The notes under the pieces are model-generated. The model was not told the DNA's origin, did not search any database, and saw only the letters and a program-made list of their open reading frames with translations. Below are positions 1 to 8,073 of a stretch of 58,764 bases of DNA, piece after piece. Location: positions 1 to 58,764 of the forward strand of contig NZ_QRMP01000021.1 of the NCBI RefSeq assembly GCF_003473295.1, given 5' to 3'. Position numbers and translations under genes: made by a program. Within the stretch, counting starts at the first letter, position 1. Each line of letters starts with the position of its first letter. Source of the stretch: Parabacteroides sp. AM08-6 (GTDB lineage: Bacteria > Bacteroidota > Bacteroidia > Bacteroidales > Tannerellaceae).

Positions 1-346
1 GTCTGACTGAATCCGGGGCTTCATCACCACTTCCTGCAATGTCGCCATGTAGCCTGTGAGATATGGTACATGGTAACCTTGTGGATTAAATGTAATAATG
101 TACCGACAAATGTCAGTCTGGCTGAATCCGGGATTTCATCATCACTTCCTGTAATGTCTCCACGTAGCCTGTGAGATATGGTACACGGTAACCTTGTGAA
201 CTAAATGTTATAATGTAGCGACAAATGTCAGTCTGACTGAATTCGGGATTTCATCATCACTTCCCTGTAATGTCTCCATGTAGCCCGTGAGATATGGTAC
301 ACGGTAACCTTGTGGACTAAACCGAATTAATCGTTTCTGATGTCAG
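1..346. repeat. Three tandem copies of a ~115-bp repeat
   Basis: Copies start at 1, 116 and 231 with the words gtctgactga / gtctggctga / gtctgactga. Each runs through the shared blocks ttcatca(c/t)cacttcc, tgagatatggtaca and ggtaaccttgtg. Copy three has one inserted C, and its last ~25 bases have drifted before the word tgtcag returns near 341, where a fourth copy would begin. The array may continue left of the window. No credible gene lies here. It sits upstream of transfer-type genes, so an iteron-like protein-binding array or part of a transfer or replication region is possible. That role is inference. Confidence 0.85.
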
Positions 347-487
347 CCTGCTAATTTATGACTTTTCATGACTATTACTGACAGTCCACTTCAGACTTTC
401 CATATTATCCTTTTCTTTGCAGTGAAGCGCTGTGTACAAGTGTACATCCAGCCTTGTAAGTTGAATATACATTATGAAAAAAGGAAT

Positions 488-892
488 ATGGAAAATTATG
501 AAAAGAAGAAGGTCAATTCCCATGGGATTGACGAAAAAGCCATCATGGCTCTGGTAGGAAACAAGGATTTGCGACATACCGTCTGCAAGCCTTCGGAAGA
601 AGCAAATGTAAATGGCAGCACCAGCGTGCAGGCTACCGCATCGGAAGAACTGGCTGAGAGGATGGCTTATTATGAAAAGGAATACCTTCACTGTGTTCCA
701 AGCGAAACACGCAGGTCATTGCACGTGGACGCCGTCCTGCACCAGCAATTGTCCTCTTTGATATGGGCGCTCGGACGTGGTGATGTCACTATGGAGGGAT
801 ATGTCAACCGTCTTCTGGCACGGCATTTTGAAGAATACAAGGATGTACTCAACGCCATAATCGAGAATAAATGCCGGAAAGTTAAGATTTAG
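488..892 (+). CDS. DUF3408-type conjugative transposon protein
   Basis: A 134-residue soluble protein resembling the DUF3408 proteins found beside the ParA-like TraA gene in Bacteroides conjugative transposons. The N-terminal half is polar and low in complexity. The C-terminal half (about residues 70-125) is charged and helical, with the pattern HQQLSSLIWALG then GYVNRLLARHFEEY, which suits a small DNA-binding or ribbon-helix-helix-like domain. A longer frame opens at 368, but its first 40 residues do not look like the family. The ATG at 488 is preceded by an A-rich stretch with AAGGAA. The biochemical role of the family is not established. Its place here suggests a part in transfer or element maintenance. 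Confidence 0.7.
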   Translation: MENYEKKKVNSHGIDEKAIMALVGNKDLRHTVCKPSEEANVNGSTSVQATASEELAERMAYYEKEYLHCVPSETRRSLHVDAVLHQQLSSLIWALGRGDVTMEGYVNRLLARHFEEYKDVLNAIIENKCRKVKI

Positions 893-1048
893 CCTTATCA
901 CGGGATTACCGGAAGGGGCGGACAAATACCTGCAACATTTCATCCGGTCGCCAACTATTTATGTTTGCGACCGGATGATTGTTTGAAGATAATCTTCTTT
1001 TTCATTGTACAGTGCCCTTGTAAAATCTGTCATGCCCGTAGTCTATTT

Positions 1049-1813
1049 TTATCGGGTTAATTCCATTAGATACCGTGGGACACAGATTTTCCATTGTGAC
1101 ACATATATGTCCGATTCCCCTTTGACCGTCAGATAGCGGGTGCTTTTACCAGCTTTTTCCCTGCAAATTCTGAAAAATCGGTCACTCAGCTTCATTTTTT
1201 CTTTGAACAGCGAGAGGATAAATCCCGCACGTTGGTTAAGGGCCTGCTTGCCGTACAGGGAAAGATAATGCAATAGCTTTCCCTCGTCCGCTTCACCTAC
1301 AAAATTCAGGTTGTAGACATATTCTTCATATCCACCCGCCAGATCCAAACGGTCGGCACAGTCTATGATGGTGCGTTCAGGGTCTGTCACATGGACCTTT
1401 TTATCAGGATGCGGACGGACTATACCTTCCCGGAACTTATCCGGGGCGTACATGTATTCCACGAAGTCGAATTCAAAAGGCCGGAACCTGCGGACAGCGG
1501 ACAGATAGATGCGGTTGAACACCTGGTTCTGCCAGCCGTAATATTCCATAGCGGAGTGGTAGGAAATATAAGACTCCGGTACAGCACTACATCCTATCTC
1601 GAACTTGTTCTCATCCACATATCCGTCCCCGGGATTGACAGGCAGATAGACGTTCTTCCTCACACGGACAATCATGTTCCGCGTCCTGTAACGGTATAAA
1701 AGGGAGGAAACGGTTTCTCTGTTTCGTATGCCGGAAAACATTTCCTTTCCACTGACAAAGCGTTTGTCCTGTATGTCATTATCATATTTGGGCATGAATC
1801 TTATTTTCTTCAA
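1049..1813 (-). CDS. AbiEi-like type IV antitoxin, apparently orphan
   Basis: A 254-residue protein with the layout of AbiEi family antitoxins. An N-terminal winged helix-turn-helix (about residues 20-60, including ETVSSLLYRYRTRNMIVRVR) is followed by a domain with SYISYHSAMEYYGW and DPERTIIDCADR. In characterised AbiE systems the antitoxin represses its operon and counteracts the AbiEii nucleotidyltransferase toxin. No AbiEii-like gene follows it: downstream on this strand lie only a short gap and the convergent DUF3408 gene. It is divergent from the ParA gene. It could be a solitary regulator or addiction remnant of the element, or its toxin may have been lost. Family call good, function inferred. 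Confidence 0.7.
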   Translation of the reverse strand: MKKIRFMPKYDNDIQDKRFVSGKEMFSGIRNRETVSSLLYRYRTRNMIVRVRKNVYLPVNPGDGYVDENKFEIGCSAVPESYISYHSAMEYYGWQNQVFNRIYLSAVRRFRPFEFDFVEYMYAPDKFREGIVRPHPDKKVHVTDPERTIIDCADRLDLAGGYEEYVYNLNFVGEADEGKLLHYLSLYGKQALNQRAGFILSLFKEKMKLSDRFFRICREKAGKSTRYLTVKGESDIYVSQWKICVPRYLMELTR

Positions 1814-2026
1814 AGGTAATAAGTGACGCGCATAATCGCTAATATTTTAAAGAATAAATTTCAACTGCCAATTTCTCTCCTGACAATAACCGACTACGGA
1901 TGACTATACATGACAGGCTATTCCATCTTATCATCGGAATCTTTTCCTTTACACTACCAAACACGATACCGCTATCCGGCTTCATGTTTGGCATGATTAT
2001 AGTATGATCCTTTAAAAATAAAGAAA

Positions 2027-2806
2027 ATGAAAAAAGAACCGTTATTTATTGCCTTTGCCAGTCAGAAGGGTGGTGTCGGGAAATCGGTCTTCACCGTGCT
2101 TACCGCCAGCATCCTGCACTACAGGAAAGGCTACAGGGTGGGAGTCGTGGATTGCGACGCCCCCCAGCACAGCATCTACAAGATGCGTGAACGCGACATC
2201 GAAAACGTACAGAAGAATGACTTCCTGAAAGTCGCCCTTTACCGGCAACACGAACAGATCCAGAAACTAGCCTATCCGATTATCAGGAGTAATCCGGAGA
2301 AAGCGGTGGAAGACTTGAATAATTATGTACAGGAGGAGAAGACGGAATTTGATATCGTCCTTTTCGACCTGCCCGGAACCCTGCGTTCCGAAGGGGTTAT
2401 TTACACCATCGCTTCAATGAACCACATTTTCGTACCTCTCAAAGCGGACAGTATTGTCATGCAAAGTTCCCTGCAATTTGCCGAGGTTATTGAAGAAGAA
2501 CTGGTAAGCCGTCATAACTGTAACCTTAACGGAGTCCATCTCTTTTGGAACATGATTGACCGGCGTGAGAGGAAAGAGACATACGAGATATGGACTCAGG
2601 TTATCCGGGAAGCGAATCTGCGTCTGTTGGATACACGTATTCCTGATTCGAAACGCTATAACAGGGAGCTTAGCCCTACCCGTAGCGACATTTTCCGTTC
2701 CACCCTGTTCCCACCCGATAACCGTGAAATGCAAAATTCCTGTATTATGGAACTGCTTGATGAAATCTGCCGGGTGACAAATCTGGAATCCCCTGCCACC
2801 TTATAA
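2027..2806 (+). CDS. ParA/MinD-type ATPase (TraA-like)
   Basis: A 259-residue P-loop ATPase of the ParA family. The deviant Walker A motif KGGVGKS is at residues 15-21, with DCDAP near residue 45 and a Walker B-like IVLFDLPG near residue 115. ParA-type proteins of this size are carried next to transfer genes in Bacteroides conjugative transposons, where they are usually called TraA. The cytosolic role is presumably segregation or positioning of element DNA or of the transfer machinery. It precedes the excisionase-like HTH genes by only about 30 bases and probably shares their transcript. No ParB-like partner is visible. The start at 2027 fits family length. Confidence 0.8.
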   Translation: MKKEPLFIAFASQKGGVGKSVFTVLTASILHYRKGYRVGVVDCDAPQHSIYKMRERDIENVQKNDFLKVALYRQHEQIQKLAYPIIRSNPEKAVEDLNNYVQEEKTEFDIVLFDLPGTLRSEGVIYTIASMNHIFVPLKADSIVMQSSLQFAEVIEEELVSRHNCNLNGVHLFWNMIDRRERKETYEIWTQVIREANLRLLDTRIPDSKRYNRELSPTRSDIFRSTLFPPDNREMQNSCIMELLDEICRVTNLESPATL

Positions 2807-2839
2807 GATCCCGGTATGGAATAAATAAAAACAAGAAAA

Positions 2840-3166
2840 ATGGAAGTATATTACATTGAAGCCGGAATCTTTGAGAGAATGCTGGCGCGGGTTGAGAGCC
2901 TGTCCGCACAGGTAGACCGCTTGTATGAAAAGAACAGGGAAAAGAAACCGGTAGAATGAATGGACAATCAGGATGTCTGCCTGCGCCTTGACATCTCTCC
3001 ACGTACCCTACAAACTCTACGGGATACCGGACGGCTGGCATTCACCCAAATCCAGCGTAAAATCTACTACAAGCCGGAGGACGTGGAAAAGCTGATGGTT
3101 TATGTCGGTATGAAATGCAAGGAAAAGGCGTTGAAAGAAAAAAGGAAGAATGACAGTATTAAATAG
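2840..3166 (+). pseudogene. Excisionase-like HTH gene split by an in-frame TGA
   Basis: Read through, this is one HTH protein of about 108 codons. Residues 1-39 (MEVYYIEAGIFERML... to KKPVE) end at a TGA at 2957-2959. The same frame resumes at once with ATG 2960 as MDNQDVCLRLDISPRTLQ. The paralogue at 8060-8374 has VENWLDSQAVC where this has VE-stop-MDNQDVC, so the TGA stands exactly where a Trp (TGG) is expected. The second half keeps the MerR/excisionase-type HTH (about residues 43-90, RTLQTLRDTGRLAF and YYKPEDVEKL). It could still be made as a 68-residue protein from 2960 by coupling to the stop. The intact relatives are small recombination directionality factors or regulators of Bacteroides elements. 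Confidence 0.75.
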
Positions 3167-3174
3167 AGGTAATT

Positions 3175-3468
3175 ATGGAAGGTATCATTACGAAAGACAA
3201 TAACCGCGTAAAGTTGTTTTTCAGTCTGTTGGATAATATCCAGACGAATATAGAAGAACTTGCGGAAAACAATCGTCCGCCGTTCAACGGTGAACGCTTT
3301 CTGACCGATAAGGAACTGTCGGACCTGTTAAAAATCAGCCGCAGATGCTTGCAGGACTATCGGGACCAGGGGCGAATCCCTTACATCCAGTTGGGCGGAA
3401 AAATATTGTATAAGGTATCTGACATTGAGAAACTCTTGGAGGACAATTATCACGAATCCCTGATATAA
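3175..3468 (+). CDS. Excisionase-like helix-turn-helix protein
   Basis: A 97-residue protein with an N-terminal coiled or helical segment (about 1-35), the element-typical phrase PPFNGERFLTDKELSDLL, and a helix-turn-helix ending YKVSDIEKLLEDNY. This is the second member of the paired HTH genes seen in many Bacteroides mobile elements, where such proteins act with the integrase in excision or regulate it. It begins 8 bases after the split HTH gene, so the two probably form one transcript with the ParA gene. It faces the integrase genes convergently across a terminator. Close relatives in this window are at 6543-6845 and 7405-7698. Confidence 0.8.
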   Translation: MEGIITKDNNRVKLFFSLLDNIQTNIEELAENNRPPFNGERFLTDKELSDLLKISRRCLQDYRDQGRIPYIQLGGKILYKVSDIEKLLEDNYHESLI

Positions 3469-3491
3469 TGTAGGTCGTTCAAAACTTAAGG

Positions 3492-3535
3492 ATGGCAGCT
3501 GGAACCGGCGTTTGACGGTTCCGACTGCCATTTTA
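3492..3535. terminator. Shared hairpin terminator between convergent genes
   Basis: The arms atggcag and ctgccat (3492-3498 and 3525-3531) enclose a second pair, ggaaccg and cggttcc. A T-rich run follows on the + strand (ttttatt). It sits between the + strand HTH operon and the - strand integrase and could stop transcription from both sides. Confidence 0.7.
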
Positions 3536-4756
3536 TTATTCAGGCATTTCCGTTAGTACGACCGTATCCCCCTTTCTTCTTCTTTTCATCAGCCGGTCCA
3601 TATCACCGGATATCTTCTGGTCGGTAACCTGTGCATAAACCTGCGTACTGTTGATGTTCGTATGCCCCATCATCTTGGCGATACTTTCTATCGGGATGCC
3701 GGAGGTCAGCATCAGGGTTCCGAACGAATGCCGGGCCATGTGGTAGGACAAGTTCTCTTTCATGCCCAATGCCACGCCCATCCCGTGCACCTCGTACCAG
3801 AGTACATCACGGACAGGTAACGGGAAGACCGGTCTGCTGTCATCCGTTGTATTGTAAAGTTCAAGTATCTGTTCGGCTACCGGATGCAACGGGATAAATG
3901 CTTCCACGTCCGTCTTGACCCGACAGATACGGATGTACGTTCTGCCCTCCGATGTCTTTCCGATGTGGTGGGGATAGAGTCCGCGCGCATCCGCATAAGC
4001 AAGACCAGTCAGTGAAGAAAAGATGAACGCCCTGCGTGCCAGTTCCATCATCGGGTCGGGCAGCGGGGTTTCCATCATCCTCTTCAGTTCACCCCGGCTG
4101 ATGTGTCTTAACTTTAACGGGTCTTTCTTTTCGTAGGCCACATCCTCTATCGGGTTGGCTCTCAATATTTCCCGGTCTACTGCTATATAAATAAGACGGT
4201 TGAGCCAGCATAGGCAATGGTTCACGTGCCCCGGTTTGTGTCCCAGCTCATTCTTGAGAAAGACCTTGAATGATTCGGCGAATTCCTCAGTGATATCTGA
4301 AAAGGCGATGTCCTTCATCCCCCGGGATTCGATGAACTGTCTCAGGTTGAGTTGCGTGGTCTTTGACTGGCGGTAGGTTGAAGTGGAGTTGATTTCTGCC
4401 GAACGGATTCTCAAACGTCCACGTTCTACCTCTCCGGCCTGTAGCAGGAACTCCGGTATGGAATTGGCTCCCGATACGGTGGTCTTGAGCAGTTCGGCTG
4501 TGACCACTCCCTGATTCTTCAGCAGATTGTCGTATGCCTCTTCCAGCCGGTTACGGAATCCGGCAAGGCGGTTGTTCTCTCTGATAGTCCTGATCTCACA
4601 CCTTTTGCTGTCCCAGTCTTCCGGTTTGCAATAGATGCCGGTAGTGATGGTTGACTTCTTGCCGTCAATGCTGATCCGGCAGAGAACGGCTGTCGTACCG
4701 TCCGATTTCACCTTGTTACGGTTGATGTAGAATAAAAGCTTGAATGTACTGCGCAT
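3536..4756 (-). CDS. Tyrosine recombinase (element integrase 1)
   Basis: A 406-residue site-specific recombinase of the Bacteroides type. It has an N-terminal arm-binding/SAM-like region (about 1-100), a core-binding domain (about 100-210) and a catalytic domain. The box-I region reads SSLTGLAYADARGL, box II reads HMARHSFGTL (His and Arg of the H-x-x-R motif), and the tail reads MMGHTNINSTQVYAQV with the nucleophilic Tyr. It lies just downstream of a second recombinase in the same direction (19-base gap), a tandem arrangement seen at the ends of some Bacteroides conjugative elements. It would catalyse integration and excision. The specific att site is not known. Confidence 0.9.
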   Translation of the reverse strand: MRSTFKLLFYINRNKVKSDGTTAVLCRISIDGKKSTITTGIYCKPEDWDSKRCEIRTIRENNRLAGFRNRLEEAYDNLLKNQGVVTAELLKTTVSGANSIPEFLLQAGEVERGRLRIRSAEINSTSTYRQSKTTQLNLRQFIESRGMKDIAFSDITEEFAESFKVFLKNELGHKPGHVNHCLCWLNRLIYIAVDREILRANPIEDVAYEKKDPLKLRHISRGELKRMMETPLPDPMMELARRAFIFSSLTGLAYADARGLYPHHIGKTSEGRTYIRICRVKTDVEAFIPLHPVAEQILELYNTTDDSRPVFPLPVRDVLWYEVHGMGVALGMKENLSYHMARHSFGTLMLTSGIPIESIAKMMGHTNINSTQVYAQVTDQKISGDMDRLMKRRRKGDTVVLTEMPE

Positions 4757-4775
4757 GATAATGATATTTTTAGGA

Positions 4776-6005
4776 TTAAAGAATGAGTTTCAAATCACGG
4801 GTCGTCTCGATGAACCTGTCCATGTCCTCGAATAGCCTCTTCGGGGTAACACGCGCGTAGATTTGGGTGGTTCTGATATTGGAATGCCCCAGCATTTTGC
4901 TGATGGTTTCTATCGGTACTCCCTCTTCGAGCGTGACCAGTGAGGCGAAAGAGTGTCTCCCCATGTGGTAGACAAGATCCTGGCTAAGTCCGGCCATCAG
5001 ACGCAGGGCTTTCATATTTCCTCTGAGGGTATGGTAGTCCTGTGGCGGGAAGAGGGTCTCGCGGGTATCGTCCCGGTATTTCTCAATCAGTGCGATGGCT
5101 TCCGGCAGCAGCTTGACACGTCCGAGGTAGTCGGTTTTCTTTCTCCGGTACTTGAGCCAGAGGTTGCCCCCGTCATCTGTGAAAAGGTTCTCCCTTGTGA
5201 TGCTCACCACATCGGCGTAGGCGGTTCCGGTGTAACAAGCGAAGAGGAAAAGGTCTTTGGTGATGACATGTGACCTGCGCTTTTCCGGAATATCCAAATC
5301 ACGCAGCTTCTCGAAATTCTCACGGCTCAATGCCTTGGGAGTGCTTTCTTTTTTCTTTGGCAATTTGAAATAGGAGAAGTGATATTTTTCCGAATACCCT
5401 TCCTTGTAGGCGATGCGGCAGATTTTTTTCAAGATGGCGAGGTAGTGGCGCACGGTTTCCATTGCCAATTTTTTCTTTTCCAAACAGAAATCCTGATAGT
5501 CACGGATGAACTGTTCATTGAGCTGCCCGAATGCTAGGTCCGATACCTTGAATGTCACTTTGATGAATTCGGCAAGTGTACGTCGGGTGTACACGTAGGT
5601 TCCCATCGTGGTCGGGGCGCGGTCAATGCCAACACGTGCTTTCAGTTCCTCATTGTGACGGTCGAGCAACTTGAGCAAGGTCATCTGTATGCCTGCGTTC
5701 CCCTGCAACAGATCCCTGACTGCTACTGCGTCGAAATCCTTTTTTCTTTCCATAAGGGAGTTGAAGGCCGAGTGTATGGCAACCAGCAGTTTCTCTATTT
5801 TCTCATTGGTTTCCACCGCTTCCCGGCTCTTGCCATTCAGTCGGCTTTCACGGGGATTCCAAAGTTCGGGAGTGCAGGACAGCTTACAACTGAACTGGGC
5901 CATCGTGCGGTTCAGGGTAATTCGTCCCATGATCGGGGCTTTCCCTGACTTGTCCGGTTCGCTCTTTTTCAGGTAGAGCAGCACCTTGAATTTTTCTACT
6001 TTCAT
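4776..6005 (-). CDS. Tyrosine recombinase (element integrase 2)
   Basis: A 409-residue recombinase when started at the ATG at 6005 (MKVEKFKVLLYLKKSEPDK). The open frame reaches 6107, but the extra 34 residues do not fit the family's N-terminus. Catalytic landmarks are TGTAYADVVSITREN in box I, HMGRHSFASL with the H-x-x-R pair, and MLGHSNIRTTQIYARV with the Tyr nucleophile. Box I lacks the usual Arg of TGLRxSE-type recombinases, a feature known from IntDOT-like enzymes, which use a compensating Arg. It is upstream of and co-directional with integrase 1. The element end probably lies just right of this gene. Confidence 0.9.
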   Translation of the reverse strand: MKVEKFKVLLYLKKSEPDKSGKAPIMGRITLNRTMAQFSCKLSCTPELWNPRESRLNGKSREAVETNEKIEKLLVAIHSAFNSLMERKKDFDAVAVRDLLQGNAGIQMTLLKLLDRHNEELKARVGIDRAPTTMGTYVYTRRTLAEFIKVTFKVSDLAFGQLNEQFIRDYQDFCLEKKKLAMETVRHYLAILKKICRIAYKEGYSEKYHFSYFKLPKKKESTPKALSRENFEKLRDLDIPEKRRSHVITKDLFLFACYTGTAYADVVSITRENLFTDDGGNLWLKYRRKKTDYLGRVKLLPEAIALIEKYRDDTRETLFPPQDYHTLRGNMKALRLMAGLSQDLVYHMGRHSFASLVTLEEGVPIETISKMLGHSNIRTTQIYARVTPKRLFEDMDRFIETTRDLKLIL

Positions 6006-6183
6006 AACGCTCTTTTTAGGTTGTAAAAATACTCCTTTGAAAAGCGTTCTTTGGTATGCAGAATATTGATAAACAGTGAATACAAATCCGTTTGACTTCT
6101 GTTTCAAAAACGTCAGTTACCTATCGGAGATTCAGAAACAGGCGGCTAACAGTTTGGTAACTGAAACGCTGCAATATTTTGTT

Positions 6184-6194
6184 TTCTTTTGCAG
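6184..6194. repeat. Candidate att repeat, left copy
   Basis: The 11-mer ttcttttgcag occurs here and again at 17814-17824. The copies bracket the integrase stump, mobilization genes and restriction module. Bacteroides element core sites often contain TTTGC-like words, so this is a plausible crossover core. The word is short and T-rich, and a one-base variant occurs near 412, so chance is possible. Confidence 0.35.
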
Positions 6195-6285
6195 GTCAGC
6201 CTATTTTACAATTCTCGCAAAATGCTTAATTATAAACGTTTTACGTTTAATTCTCGCCATTCTGTTTTTAACTGCATTTCTAAAT

Positions 6286-6477
6286 ATTACTCATACCGGA
6301 CGTCATACATTTTCGACTGTCGTTACGCTAGCTAACAATGTTTCATTGGAAAATGTATCTAAAATGCTCGGTCATACTAATACGAAAATGACACAACGAT
6401 ACGCAAAAGTATTGGATCAGAGTATTCTCCGAGATATGCAGAACGTACGGGAGAACTTCTCTACTAAAACCACCTAA
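6286..6477 (+). pseudogene. C-terminal stump of a tyrosine recombinase
   Basis: From 6286 the frame reads THTGRHTFSTVVTLANN, then VSKMLGHTNTKMTQRYAKV, then a normal C-terminus. These are the H-x-x-R box, the GH turn and the Tyr nucleophile region of an integrase. Residues before this point in the open frame are unrelated to recombinases, so the N-terminal ~330 residues and the box-I Arg are missing. The break falls immediately before the HxxR box. It is probably the former integrase of the island to the right, truncated by recombination or by the neighbouring element's insertion. It is not expected to be active. Confidence 0.85.
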
Positions 6478-6483
6478 AGATGA

Positions 6484-6522
6484 AAACGGCTACCCAATCC
6501 ATTCGGACGGTAGCCGTTTATC
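6484..6522 (+). terminator. Rho-independent terminator after the integrase stump
   Basis: Perfect 11-bp arms aaacggctacc (6484-6494) and ggtagccgttt (6509-6519) enclose a 14-base loop, with an A/T-rich tail on either side. It can serve the + strand integrase stump and the convergent HTH gene that ends at 6543. Confidence 0.8.
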
Positions 6523-6542
6523 TATCTTCATTATATTAAAAG

Positions 6543-6845
6543 CTAAAGAGAATAATCTTCTATATTATAGGCAGAACGAAACCTATCGTCCAAAACCTTC
6601 CTAATATCCGATTCACGAAACAGCACTTTGCCCGGAAGTTGAATAAAAGGGAAAATGCCATCATCCCGATAATACTGCAAAGTTCTACGGCTGATTTTGA
6701 GAATGGAACAAAGTTCTTCGCTTGTCAAATACCGTTCACCTTCAAACAAGGGCTTATTATTCTTCAATGCATATTCTATATAAGGAAAAGCCCTATCTAA
6801 CGATTGCAATAATTCTTGGCTATCCTCATTCGTGTACAAATCCAT
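6543..6845 (-). CDS. Excisionase-like helix-turn-helix protein
   Basis: A 100-residue protein with the family phrase KPLFEGERYLTSEELCSIL followed by RRTLQYYRDDGIFPF and FRESDIRKVLDDRF, the HTH and wing of excisionase-like regulators. The frame opens at a TTG at 6851, but the ATG two codons in (6845) gives the natural start. It follows the HTH gene at 6852-7148 with a 6-base gap, so the two are a translationally close pair, as in many Bacteroides mobilizable elements. Likely role: excision factor or transcriptional regulator of the island. Confidence 0.78.
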   Translation of the reverse strand: MDLYTNEDSQELLQSLDRAFPYIEYALKNNKPLFEGERYLTSEELCSILKISRRTLQYYRDDGIFPFIQLPGKVLFRESDIRKVLDDRFRSAYNIEDYSL

Positions 6846-6851
6846 AAGCAA

Positions 6852-7148
6852 TTATTCTTTAGAGGTTACTTTTATTCTACCTGAATCCAATAGTTTTTGT
6901 ACTTCGGCAACCTTATAATATACTTTCTTGCCAACTGTCGAAAAAGAAAGTTTACCCCTCTCCCGTAAAGTCTGTAAGGTTCTCAAAGAAATATTTAAGG
7001 AAGCTGCCAATGTTTTGCCCTCTATCCATTCTTTCTCCATACACATATCAGAGGGAGATAAAGAGGTATTATCTGCCAATGATATAATCTGTTCCAGCTT
7101 CTTTCTAAAAGAATCGAAGGAAACTCTTTCTATTGCTACTATATCCAT
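6852..7148 (-). CDS. Excisionase-like helix-turn-helix protein
   Basis: A 98-residue protein of the longer-linker HTH class. The N-terminal MDIVAIERVSFDSF matches MEVVTIEKRTFSYV of the paralogue at 8060-8374. It is followed by a helical segment, WIEGKTLAASLNISLRTLQTLRERG, and KVYYKVAEVQKLL. The frame opens at a TTG at 7166, but the alignment with the paralogue supports the ATG at 7148. It is first in a two-gene unit with the 6543-6845 HTH gene. It probably pairs functionally with that gene as a recombination directionality or regulatory factor. Confidence 0.78.
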   Translation of the reverse strand: MDIVAIERVSFDSFRKKLEQIISLADNTSLSPSDMCMEKEWIEGKTLAASLNISLRTLQTLRERGKLSFSTVGKKVYYKVAEVQKLLDSGRIKVTSKE

Positions 7149-7404
7149 ATATAAATTACTTTTCAAAATTCATTATCTCAATCCTTTTTTTAAGTAAGTT
7201 TTCCAGAACTCAATATGAAGCATTGACAAAGGTAAGTTCCGTATTTAGCCTGTTCAAGTCCGAGCCTTCGGTTTAGAAGAAAATCTTCCTCTCACTATGT
7301 TCGAGCGTATTTTCATCTAAAGACTTGCACAGACTAAATACTTCACTGGAAAAGTCAATGATTCAAATTAAATTCCGAAAAACAATGTTTTCGAGGGTGG
7401 CAGA

Positions 7405-7698
7405 TTATTCTTTCCAACTTTCAAAGTAGTGTTTTTGGAGCAGTTTGTCAATATCACTTTGGCGGTAAATAATCTTTCCTTTTATCTGGATAAAGGGGAT
7501 TAATCCTGTATCTCGCCATTCTTGTAGGGTTCGCAAACTGACATTCAGCTTCTTGGAAACTTCATGGTTAGAAAGAAAACGTTCTCCGTTCAGGTGGGGT
7601 TTGTAATGCTTGACAATAGATTCAATGCCGTTCAGCATTGAATCGAGCGAAGAAATAAATTCTTTGACTTGTGGGGTATCTTTATTTATTAGTTCCAT
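7405..7698 (-). CDS. Excisionase-like helix-turn-helix protein
   Basis: A 97-residue protein closely resembling the HTH protein at 3175-3468. It has a helical N-terminus, HYKPHLNGERFLSNHEVSKKL, RTLQEWRDTGLIPF and YRQSDIDKLLQKHYFE. It is downstream of the HTH/DUF3876 pair on the same strand with an 81-base gap. Repeated presence of this family in one island suggests layered regulation or remnants of several elements. About 255 bases upstream of the next HTH gene hold no gene. Confidence 0.78.
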   Translation of the reverse strand: MELINKDTPQVKEFISSLDSMLNGIESIVKHYKPHLNGERFLSNHEVSKKLNVSLRTLQEWRDTGLIPFIQIKGKIIYRQSDIDKLLQKHYFESWKE

Positions 7699-7779
7699 GA
7701 TTGAAAGATTGTTTTATTAAAATATTGATTTCAAGATTGCTAGATAGCTAATCAGTTATATGATTAGTTGGTTAATAAG

Positions 7780-8073
7780 TTAGTTACGCAGATAGTCACC
7801 TAATGATGAAATGCTAAGTACATCTTTTGCCGGGTCATAATCTATATAGAGCCGTTTGGATGCAGTGGCAATAAAATACTGGCTACCATCTTGCTGTATC
7901 TCATAAGTAGCGGGCGAAGCCTGTTTGGTGGTTTCCGATACATATATAATAGAAAGAAGATAATCTCTGTCGTTCCGATAAATGATAACCGTAGGATTCA
8001 GATTAATGCTTTCCCATGTACCGACAATGGAAAACAAATTGAAGGACGGATAATCTTCTTTAGTTCTTTTCAT
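7780..8073 (-). CDS. DUF3876-type small protein
   Basis: A 97-residue protein (MKRTKEDYPSFNLFSIVGTW start) resembling DUF3876 proteins, which are carried beside HTH and mobilization genes in Bacteroides elements and have no established function. The predicted fold is mostly beta-strand (WESINLNPTVIIYRND, DYLLSIIYVSE, YFIATASKRLYIDYD). It overlaps the end of the upstream HTH gene by 14 bases from the ATG at 8073. The longer frame from 8133 would overlap by 74 bases and is less likely. Overlap implies co-translation with that HTH protein. Confidence 0.65.
   Translation of the reverse strand: MKRTKEDYPSFNLFSIVGTWESINLNPTVIIYRNDRDYLLSIIYVSETTKQASPATYEIQQDGSQYFIATASKRLYIDYDPAKDVLSISSLGDYLRN

Noticed and set aside
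1..346. CRISPR array
   Set aside because: The repeat is 115 bp with no unique spacers, and no Cas gene is nearby.
356..691. 111-codon minus-strand frame over the DUF3408 gene
   Set aside because: It is a shadow of the DUF3408 coding region and has no domain of its own.
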